From: Pseudisothecium myosuroides
Lineage: Eukaryota; Streptophyta; Bryopsida; Hypnales; Lembophyllaceae
Direction of reading: 5' to 3'
Assembly (NCBI GenBank): GCA_951799445.1
Contig: OX637296.1
Location: 25,482,001-25,546,000 of the forward strand
DNA: 64,000 nucleotides
Positions within the stretch are counted from its first letter, which is position 1. Every line of letters starts with the position of its first letter. The position numbers were made by a program, and so were the translations under genes. Shown here in pieces: positions 10,926 to 20,974 of the stretch. The notes beneath the pieces were generated by a model. It made no database searches. It saw nothing but the letters and a program-made list of their open reading frames with translations, and had not been told where the DNA came from.

Positions 10926-13179
10926 TGTGGGCGCTAGATTACCCACCCTTGGTAATAAAGCGAACACCGACCAGGTTCTATGCCTTTATCCACAATTTTT
11001 AATATATGGGGGTGATGTGAGCGCGGTCCACTGTGCCTTCCAAGCAATGGATCTTTTTTGCTAACGTTTCCTAAGTGTCGTGGATGGCACCGAATAATTA
11101 GAATGCATGTAATAACTCACAAGGTAACTGCAAGCTCAGGGGTAATGGTAAACTTCTAACTCCCTAACTATCTATCCTATGTCGAGGGTCAACTAGGTAG
11201 TTGGCGTCATTTCTAACGTCCCTAATTATATAAAAAGGGGAACCCCTATGTTCCTTCCATGAACCCCTAAAACTATCTTGGGTTTCTAAGACTCCACCTA
11301 GAAGTTCTACTTTTAAAAGCTATCCCTAAGTTCCAACTTCTTAATGTAACTCTAGATTTTACTTCTTCACCTTGGTTCTAGGTATTAACTACCGACTTCT
11401 ATTCTATCTTTTGACTTTTGACTCTAGGTTTTTACTTCTAAATCAACTTCAACTCCTAACTCCCAAGTTTTAACCTTCTAGGATAATTCTAAGTTTCACT
11501 TTTAATTCTATATTCTTATTTCTAAACTACTCTAAGATTTACTCTTTTAAAGTTAACTCTAACTTTTCACTTTTTACTGTGGATTTTTACTCCTAATTTA
11601 ACTCTAGGTTTTTGACTTTTAGCTCTAAATTTTTACTTCTAAAATTAATCCCCAATCTTAACCTCCGGGTTTAACTCTACATTTTCACTTTGACTCTAGT
11701 TTTTTTTCTACTTCCAACTAACTCTAAAATTTAACCTTTAAATTTTATCTAAACTTTTGACTTTTGACTTTTGACTTCTACTTCCAAATTCAATCCTATC
11801 GTCTTAATCCTAGATTAACTCTAAATGTTACCCTCCTAGATTTAATTCCAACTTTTAACTCTAGGGTTTTGACTTTTAATTTTAACTCTATTTCTAACTC
11901 AACAATCTACTTCCTAAGTGGATTCTACTTTGGACTTCTATTTCCTACTCTACTTTTTACTTCCCAAAGTTAACTCCAATTTTTGACTTTTGAACTTTAA
12001 CTTCCCTAATTAAAATCTTAATTTAACTATAGGTTTTTAACCGTTATTTGATTTTTAATTTTTAATCCTAAACTCTCCTTCTAATCTAATCCTAATTTCC
12101 GTCCATTGTTCCTTGTGGATCAAATTTAATTAATATTCCTCCATTCTACCCCCTACCGCTTAACTTAGCCTAACGCGGTCAGTTTACGGTCGAATCTTAA
12201 GTGTAATATGTTTTTGGAAACCTCTATCACTAATCTATAACTTTTTGAATCTAAACTTTTGATTTGCACTAATCTCGGGTGCTAATCACGCTCTAAGGGC
12301 TGATTAGGAAAATAAATGCTAATTAGGGAGAAACATCAAAGATTAAATCAAAAACTCACCTCTTCATTACCGGTGTCGGAAATAACTTCGTCCACGTCCA
12401 CATGTACATCCTCACGCTCCATGGTAGTCTTTGGCTTTGTTTTGAATTTTTTCCGAGCTCACAGCTTATTGAGAAAATATTACAATTTTTGATGATCTAA
12501 ACTCCCTCTTTTCCTTCCTCCTTTCTTTTCTTTCTTCTACACTAGCACTATTCCACCTAAGCTTTTATGAGTCTTACACTATAGTTTCAAATTTCAAGAA
12601 GGGTTTAAAGGTTCCTCCTACCCTCTTACACAACTTTGCTTTGTGTCATCCTAATCCTCTTCCCATCGGTCACTATGAATTCTCAAGATTTCTTTTCCTA
12701 AGCCTACCTACTCCTCACCTAGGCTACTATTTATCATCTCTCACCTTTTCTTGCCTACTTCTTCTCTTCCCTTCCTAATCTCCTTCCATTGTGTGTAGGT
12801 GTGAGTGGTGAGAGGAACAATTTTGTGTGCAGGTACGGTGGTGCTCCGCTCTCTTCTCCCTCCTCCCTTTTGTATTTTTTGCCCTAATCCTACTTCAACC
12901 CCACTTAGCACAACATTAGTCCAACATGCTTTTGGTTTGGTTTGTCTTTGTTTGTGGTCTGGTTTGAGAAAACCAAAAATTAAAAAAAACGAAGAGAGAA
13001 TCAAAAATTTGGGGAGGAGCCCGAATGGCCCCAGCCTCCCCTGCTGTACCGAGAGCCTGCTGTACCGAGAGCCTGCTGGCCCTCCGACTGGTTGGCCTTC
13101 CCGACTGGCTGGCTGGTTGAGGGTCGGCCAATTTAATTAATTAAATTTTTTTAATTAATTAATTAAATTTTTTTTCTGT

Positions 13180-13277
13180 TATGCTGGTTCTGATTGTTGG
13201 CTGGCTTGTTATGCTGGTTCTGATGTTGGCTGGCTCGTTATGCTGGTTCTGATGTTGGCTGGCCGTATGCTGGTTCT
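13180..13277. repeat. minisatellite inside the large LTR-like unit
   Basis: Three near-exact copies of a 29-31 bp unit built from GTTATGCTGGTTCTGATGTT and GGCTGGC lie in a row. A separate 19-bp duplication (GCCTGCTGTACCGAGA...) sits just upstream at about 13036-13075. Confidence 0.75.
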
Positions 13278-13604
13278 GGAAAACTGGATTTTTGACTAAG
13301 GCTACATGAAAGACTAGATTTCTGATTAAGGCTAAAAAGATTGGAATTTTGGCTAAGGCTAAATAAAAAGACTAGATTCTTGCTAACCTAGGGGGGGGAT
13401 AGAACTTTGGGGGGTGCTAGATCCACTAAGATTTTTGGGATACAACTAACTAAATAAAACTTTGGGGAACCACTAAACTCTCTTAAACTTTGGGAAATGA
13501 CTAAACTTCACTAAGTGCAAAGGAACCTACATATCTTGGAAGCTAAACTCTGGAGGTTTTCACAAAGGTCTTGGAAACTAGACTTTGGATCTTAAACACG
13601 GGGG

Positions 13605-13950
13605 AGGTGCAAAGCTTCGCCGTGAAATTGGTTTTAACACCAACTTTAGGACTTCTAGATTCCCCGGGGGTTCAAAGCTCCGCCGTCTACACTTTTAACA
13701 CACACTTTAGGACTTCTATTTTGTCACTAGTTCAAAGCTTCGCCGTTTCCAAGGGGGGTCCACACAATGAGAGAGACTTTAGAAGAGGGAAAAAGCTAAA
13801 CTTTTAAAGAAAACCACACATGAGTTCAAAGTTTTGCCGTCCCGGAGGGGGGTCCACTCAACAAGGAGAAGATGAGAAGAGGGTTTGGAATAAACTTAGC
13901 AAAAAACATGTACAAGGAGGTTCAAAGCTTCGCCGTCCCGGAGGGGGGTC
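13605..13950 (+). repeat. dispersed repeated word AAAGCTTCGCCGT
   Basis: The word (G)TTCAAAGCTTCGCCGT or a close variant occurs at about 13608, 13671, 13731, 13822 and 13920, in the last two cases followed by CCCGGAGGGGGGTCCACTCA. Spacing is about 60-100 bp. It looks like a degenerate direct repeat within the LTR-like unit; its function is unknown. Confidence 0.6.
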
Positions 13951-15938
13951 CACTCAACAAGGAAAAAAGATTAGAAGAGGGTGTAACGAAACACAAAGAT
14001 AATCACACAAATTAGATCACGTGGCAACACAAAGCTCACACGCTAAAGGCCCCCCAAAGCGGCATCGCCAAGGTACAGTGGGGGGTGACTTTAGGATTAG
14101 TGCAAGAAACTAAAGACCCTTAAAACTCCACAAGTTAGAACACAACATGCACGAGAGGGAGAGAGAGGCTCTCCACTCACAACAAGGTACCAAAACTTTG
14201 CAAAAGTGTACACAAAACAAGGTAGAAGGACCCCCAAGGACCTTCAAAGCTTGAAAATAAGCAACAATGGAGCCAAAAGTGCTCTAAAAACAACGTAGAG
14301 GTTTTTGGCTTAAAACGCCAAAATATCCAAAATAACTTGGACCCACGGACGCAAAACAAGAATTGGGGGTATTTTAGAGAGAGAAATGGGGCCCTTATAT
14401 AGGTTTCCCAAGGGCTCATCCCTCTCTCTAAAGCTCTAGGGTAACCTTATCAACGGGGATTTTCATCCTCATCGTCAAAGATTTTCATTCTACATCCTAA
14501 ATTTCTACTTCTACCATCTATGCTGGACCAACATCCTAACTTTTGGAGATTAGCTCCAATCGCCAAACGGATTGCGCCGTTGGATCCAGATCGCCGTGTT
14601 TAGTTTTAGACCATCCGATCCCTCGTACCGAGGCCAAAAACCATCGTAAGCTAATTTAGTTTAAAAATCAAATCGTGGTAAAATTCTAGATATTGGGGGT
14701 CTCCTATTTTGAGAAATGTGAATAGCCTAGGGTCTCCGGTAGGTGCGAGAGAGTCGGGAAGGACTTTTGGTTGACTTCGTTTCGCCATTGTATGGTCCCG
14801 GAATGCCGGTCAACGCGGCGGGGACCCCGCCACGTGGTTAATTCCCAAAGAATCTCGTCGGTTCGGGTGCTTGCTGCTATCGAAATGTCGTGAAACTTCA
14901 CGGAGCGCATTATTAACATAAAAAAAGCTAGTCTAATTTTTAGTGAGATTTTATTGTAACCTGGGTAATTTCCATGAAATTCCCGTCGGAGGTTAGGAAG
15001 GTTGACCATCCGGAAAAAGGTTCTTCTGCAAGTCGGAAGATGCCGGGATTTTTCACGTGACCTCTCAGGGAGTCGCATGAAAGACGTGCGGGTGTGTTTC
15101 CGTACTTGGCACGATTGGTCAATGGAGATTAAAACTGGCCATCTCCTTGAATTAGCGATGGTGTGGGAATCTTTTGCAGGTGGAGGAATCTTGGCAAACC
15201 GATTTCGCCGTTGGACTCCTGGCATGGGATTCACTCTAAAACACCATTTTTGGGCTGTAGATTCCTCCACGGGCCCGGTCTTGCGTGAGTGGCTTCTGCA
15301 TGCTAACAATCGAGATTTTGGGAATTCGTCGATCTAATGGGGAATTCTAAACCTAATTCTAGGACCCGACCTAGTGGCCTCGTTGTGGATCACTCGGACT
15401 GACCTAGCCATGAATCGCCACATTCATGGTGGGATTTAGCCCTTTTGGGGTTGTGTGACTCGAACCCTCCAAATCTAACCTTTTCGTTATTTCTATACTA
15501 TTTTTAGGCAAGGTTTGGGGGGATTCTAAGTAAAACACAAATCTAGACCAAATACTATAATGGGTATGACACAACCCTATTTTGGTTTCACACTCTTTTT
15601 ATGGGTTTTTCTATACTTTTATCAACTTTAAATTGCAAATTTCCAAAAAAATAATTCTACGAGTCCCAAGTGACAACTTGGGAGCTCACAAGCATCCACG
15701 TGTGTAGCAAATCCATTGAAATGAGCATAGTGCACAAAAACTACTTGTTCTTTTCTTACACACAATGCATTGGCGATGCAAGTGAAATTCATTGAGGGCA
15801 ATGAATCCAGAGCATGTCATCCCACAATAGTAAAATTGTTGCTTTCTGGCCCGTCCAACTCTTTGTCAACGCCTTGCATAACGCCACTATGAAGTTGAAA
15901 TGTGATAAGGATTCCTTTTCACGTCCCTTTTTCCTTAA

Positions 15939-16874
15939 CCCCTAAAGGCCCAAGGCTTTTTTTCTGCCAAAAACCCATCAAAACTGCCATTTCTATAGCA
16001 AGGAGTAAAAAAAATTGAAAAATGTTTTTTTTTCACATCTAACCGTAGGATCTTACACCTAACTAGTATGAGAATGTGTGGAAAAAATTTCAGAATTTTT
16101 GACCGCTCAGATTGCAAGATATCTGCGTTTAAAGTGGAAAAAACAAGTATTTCAGCACATTGCGGGACTAGATTTTTTGACTTTAAACATTTTTCACTTA
16201 ATATTTTTGCACTACAGAGTTTTGTGCTTCAAATCCTTGTAGTGGAGAATTGAGTTGAGAGTCTAGGGGAAAAAAAAAATATTCAAAAAAACTTAATTAT
16301 CATTCCTAAAAAATTTATTAAGTAGAAGTAGGTACGAGATAGAAGGAAAATCTAAAACATTAATATATTTTAGATGGAATTAAAATACACTAATCCCAAT
16401 GGTGAGATTGTTCTAGCAAGTAAACCAAACCATGAGAATATTTTTATTTATTTAAATTGCAAAAATAGCATTTAGAATGCATCCTACAAGTTATTTTTTT
16501 CAAGAAGATGCTCTAATTGCCCGAAAAAGAAGAATGTCCATAACTTTTTCATAACAAATCCAAATGAAATGAATCAAAGCTTTTTAAATAGAAAAAAATA
16601 TAATCTACAAGAAAAAAAATATTAAAAAAAAAAAAATCAAAATTTTGCCAAATTTTTCTTGCTGCCCAGACTGCCCAGTTACGAAAAAAAGTAACATATT
16701 TGGCCATAACTTTTGACTCCTATTTCCAAATGTGCTGAAATTTAGTGCATATGAAAGATATTCCTTGCGCCCACCTTCTATTAAAATTTCAGCTTAAAAT
16801 ATGGAAATCTCTAGTCACACGGACCTGCCTAAAATTTCTATACGGCCAAAAAACGCATGCCGGTCCTTTAGGGG
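15939..16874. mobile_element. TTAA-flanked non-autonomous DNA transposon (piggyBac-like), complete
   Basis: The termini CCCCTAAAGG / CCTTTAGGGG are inverted repeats. TTAA abuts both sides (15935-15938 and 16875-16878). A TTAA target duplication with ends beginning CC(C/Y) is the hallmark of piggyBac transposons. A second copy (45428-46337) shares the sub-terminal sequence, for example CAAAACTGCCATTTCTA and GATTGCAAGATAT. The 936-bp interior has no transposase frame, so it must be mobilised in trans. Plant piggyBac-like MITEs are not something I know well; Sola3 also uses TTAA but has different ends. Confidence 0.72.
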
Positions 16875-16878
16875 TTAA

Positions 16879-18589
16879 AATCTGCTTGTGGATAATCCAC
16901 ATGTTCACCACACTCGTATCAATGAGGAAATAAAAAAGACGGTCCCACTATTTATGGGATCGCGCTTGAGTTTCACAAACTACAAAGCTTGGCTAATTTT
17001 ATATTATTTTTTCCCGTAAATAATGCGTTAAAAGGAGCAAAAGTTTATTGCCTACATGGATTCTCTATATCAGGATTATTTACTACTTGTATATTTTTAC
17101 CTTCTTCCAATCGCCATTAATTTTCATGACATTTTAGATTGGGTTCCACAAACTACAAGGCATGGCTTGTTCTTGATTCTTTTTTCTTTGCGTAAATTAG
17201 AGGCAAGGATTGAGTTTGCTTAGAGATTTTACATGTGGAGACTGTTTACAACTTGCACATTTTATTTTCCTTGTTTTATAAAGAAATTCCATGGCTTCTG
17301 AGGTAGAAGGTTGTAAAAGTACAACGCATTTTTGGTTGAATTTTTTTTTTCATTTACATCACAATTTAAAGGATTTAGTGTACAAGTTTAATGTGTTCAT
17401 GAGTTCTAGAATATTGTTATTTTGAGCTTTGAATCTAGGTTTTTCAAGCTATAATATTTTACAATTTATTTGCACTAACTAGAATTTAAAATTATTATAG
17501 GTCCATTTATTTACAGAATCTGGTGTTTTTGGACTTGTACACCTTCCACTTTAGATTTTTGAAATTATGAATTATGTTGAATTTTTTTATTCTAAATTGC
17601 GTACCCAGAACACTAAACTGTGAACCCTACATCCTACACCCTACACCCTAAATTCCAAACCCTGAATCGTACACTGTGAATCCCAAATCCTAGAACCTAA
17701 ACCCTAAACCCTTTCAAACCCTTTCAAATTCTATGAAATCGGATGTTTTAAAGCCTGCCCTTCATTGTTACAAACAAGGAAGAATCTTTGTAAAGAAGGC
17801 GTAGACATGTGGTTCAAAAGTAGATATCGTTGCACTTGTTGGAGAAGTCAATGAAGTTCATTTATGGGCGGCAACTGAAAAGGGAGGAATGCTGTTTTGA
17901 GACACAAGAATGTGAAGGCTGAACTTTTTGGGACCGTGCGGGAGAAAAAGTGCCCCTAAAATCAGATGGACAACTAGAGTGCTGCCAAAAATACTTGTCG
18001 GGAGTGTTGGCCCTAAACCCTTTTTCCTAACGGAATTCAAATTTATATTTCTTCGCACCATTCCTTTTCCACCCCTTCCTCCACTAGAGATTCCTCCTTT
18101 GTCAATAGGAACCTCACGTCGAAAGTTTGTGTTTGTAGCATTGACACCTTTTGTTGTTCCGTCGTGCCGCTTGTCCTTGCTCCGTCCCACACAACGCTCC
18201 TCCGCGTTCTTCCCGTGAGATCTGTGTTCAATCTCTTGTTGTGCGACTTGTCGGGGACACGAATACTTGCATTGCTTCAAGGCTGTTCATGTAAGTGAGT
18301 TGCGCATATGGTATCATAAGCTTAACCGGTGTGCACAGCAAGTTCTTTACTCACCTTTTTATGTGAGAGGGTTTTCTGTTGTATACTTTCCTCCAACACT
18401 TAGCGTTTCCATGAAATATAATTGTTCTTCTATTTCACGTTGCGATTGTTTGTGTTGCCGTATCGCTGTTTTCGTACATTGTTGGCTGAGTTCCATATAG
18501 TCCTAAAATACTAGCAGTTTCGACAATTACGGCGTAAATATCAAAAATACAAAACTTCTAGAATCTAGACCTTGTTATTGTTTAAGTTT
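16879..18589. other. intergenic DNA with degenerate telomere-like tract
   Basis: Bases 17590-17730 are rich in ACCCTA/AACCCTAAACCC words, resembling degenerate plant telomere repeat (complement of TTTAGGG). Bases 17880-18480 are less AT-rich, with pyrimidine-rich stretches. The 140-codon frame on the - strand (17858-18280) shows no recognisable domain and is not called as a gene. Confidence 0.45.
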
Positions 18590-19582
18590 TTATCCTTGTG
18601 CCGAAGATAATACTCTATTTGAAGGTGTATATTACTAAGTATCCTTGACCCGAAGATAACCGTATCGCTTAAGAATAAATTGTGTATTGGAGAAGAATGC
18701 ATCTTTTATCAAGATATTGACTTTATTTTGATATATTTTTATACTTATCTTCGACCTAAAGATAATTCTATATTTTAAAGTGATTATTGGTATATAGGAC
18801 AATGGACCCTCCGGTGGTGATGTCCTATCATTTTGAAAGATTTTTTGGTTTATCTTCGAACCGAAGATAACCGTGACGAATGGAGAGAACTTCTCTATTG
18901 TTTAACAGTGATCCTTTGAATGGAGATATTTTATTTTGAAATGTAAAGAAGATTATCTTCGACCAGAAGATAAGCATTGCGCTATAACAATTTCTTTGTA
19001 GTGTCAGGGTTTTTCCCATCCTACCACGATATCCTTTTGCTTTGATTATAGAGTTATATTATCTTCAAGCCGAAGATAATTTTGGCAACATACAAAGTTC
19101 TATGCTTTGTGTCACTGTAGGCCATATGTTTTTAGTGTATATATAGAATATATTTACTCAGTGTGACCCTGATCCATATTCAGTTTGTTACTGGCCTTTC
19201 GGATGAGATGGTGGTCTATTATTTTATACAATGTTTGCGCGTAATAATATCCTACTGTACGGCTTTCTTTCAGTCGAAGATAATGTGGTTGCCGCACAGA
19301 ATTTCTATAATGTTTACGTATTAGGTGGGAATTAATATTTGGTGAGTTCTGGGAATTCCATTGAGGAGTTTTTCTTCTGGTCAACAATATTTTTATTGTC
19401 TTGATAGGATGGTAGTATGTGAGTTTGATTCTCAGTGTACACTTGGTTCTTTTGTTGTGTAGATATATCTTTGGGGCGAAGATAATATATGGACATTTTC
19501 TATTGTTATAATTTATTTATTTTTATGATAAATATCCATTAGCGGTTTAGAGTCGTCTTTTTATCCTTGATTTGAAGATATG
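18590..19582. repeat. array of near-palindromic CTTCG-GAAGATAA motifs with ~104-bp spacing
   Basis: Copies or half-copies of TATCTTCGAACCGAAGATA lie at about 18590, 18640, 18745, 18850, 18953, 19059, 19264, 19465 and 19561. A degenerate copy (TTCTTCTGG) lies near 19369. Steps between 18640 and 19059 are 103-106 bp, and later gaps are about twice that. The DNA between motifs is not conserved, so this is not a simple satellite. It resembles the sub-terminal binding-site arrays of DNA transposons, but no ends were found. Confidence 0.7.
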
Positions 19583-20974
19583 GGTAGTTGCAAGAAACAC
19601 TTCACGTTTTTCCGTCAAAACTGCATTTTTTGGTCGTAGGATTGGCAATACTACGCAATACTACCAGTACTGTGTATTAGCAGCGCCCTGATAGATCTAA
19701 ACCGTCAATCCTAGGCGCCTGCAGATGTAGACCGTCGATTTAGTACTCTGTTGTACTATGCAGTACTACCGACTACTACGGAGTACTACAGAAGCCATTG
19801 AGAGCAGAAAATAGTAGAAAAGGAGTCTATGGAGTTTTCATTTTTAGTAATTCAAAAAAAATTCAAAAAAATTTCATAAAAAAAGCAATTTTGCTAGACA
19901 AGATTGCATTGACATTGCACCAAAAAATTCATGAAAGAAAATTTTTCCCTCTTCATAGCTTTTGCGCAAAGGAAGGTCACTTTGACCCTCGGGGGGATCA
20001 CTTAGAGTGTCCATTAGAAAACACGTGCGAACAAAACTTTGGACCCCCTATATTATATCCTAAAATTTAAATAAAATGAAATAAAAAAAATATGACTAGA
20101 TTTTCCTACTTCAAAAGTTTATGTTTGAATTATTGATATTTTTATTTGTTAATGATAATTAGTTACAAATTTTTGAAGTAATTAGACACACTGTACAACT
20201 GAAAAATAACTTTCACACCCCTATATTATATCCTAAAAAATTGTCTTAAAAATGAATAAAAAATTCCTAAAAATAGCTCTCTATTGAAAGTTCATTTTGA
20301 GTTGAGTATTGATGCAATGGTCATCTAAATGTGATCTCTATAAATATTTGAGTTGAAAAACATGCCGTTTTAGGCCATTTTCAACCTCTTGTACAAATCA
20401 TTTCAACTATTATTTTAGTTTGAAATTTTGGCAATAGAAACCTATAGTCATTATTAAGCAACCCTCAAAATTTAAAGTTGAAATTATAGTTCATTAGAAA
20501 CCACTTGTTCGCACGTGGTTTGTAGTAAAATACTAGGTGCCCCCCCCAAGCTTTGACCCCATGTGTGCAATCGATATGTTGCTATTTTCATAAAAATTCA
20601 TCATTAGCCCTTGTAAAGTTAGTAGATCTCCAACATTTCCAATTTGTGGCTTCAAATTCGCATTTTTGGATCAAAAATAGGACTCAAAACCCCCAAAATG
20701 GCCAAGGTAGACACCCAATCGGGGGCAGGTTAAAAATAGTAAACTAATTAAAAAAAATTTTAAAATTACTCAAGGTTTGCAACTTTAGCATCTACCTTCA
20801 TTCCAAATTTCATGCCAAATGGACAAACAATGCAAAAGTTATGAGCAAAAAGCCAATTTTTGAGGGCAAGGGGACAAGAAATAGGACAAGTGTTTCTTGC
20901 AATCACCCATATAATGAATATGTTTTTCTATTTTACGACTCATGTGAACGTTTGCTTGTTGTAGTGGTTGTAGG
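19583..20974. other. AT-rich DNA with a short AGTACTAC cluster and an inverted-repeat pair
   Basis: Bases 19641-19790 contain many ACTAC/GTACT words (AATACTACGCAATACTACC, GAGTACTACAGAAG). An inverted pair with core CACGTGCGAACAA lies at 20022-20034 and 20506-20517. Both arms are preceded by CATTAGAAA in direct orientation. It may be a ~500-bp non-autonomous element. No gene was seen before the DUF7869-type pseudogene. Confidence 0.4.

Larger units (their letters stand above)
10926..15690 (+). mobile_element. solo LTR (or LTR-like unit) of a large-LTR retrotransposon
   Basis: The unit starts TGTGGGC and ends GCTCACA, an inverted TG...CA terminus. It is flanked by AGCAC (10921-10925) and AGCAT (15691-15695), a 4/5 match to a 5-bp target-site duplication. 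Its first part recurs at 55309 and its last 0.95 kb at 52.16-53.09 kb, so the ends are real family boundaries. It contains no reverse transcriptase or other domain. Inside are a T/C-rich tract of CTCTAACTTTTAACTT-type words (11.2-12.1 kb), a pyrimidine-rich stretch, short tandem repeats (13.04-13.28 kb) and a repeated TTCAAAGCTTCGCCGT word (13.6-13.96 kb). At 4,765 bp it would be a long LTR. A non-autonomous internal-deleted element is the alternative. Confidence 0.65.

Noticed and set aside
17858..18280. 140-codon frame on the - strand
   Set aside because: No domain, no close start context, and overlapping frames on the other strand are equally open.
18300..18320. TGGTATCATAAGC resembling a tRNA-Met primer-binding site, suggesting an LTR just upstream
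   Set aside because: Only the first eight bases match the consensus, which is expected about once by chance in 64 kb; no LTR boundary or second copy was found.
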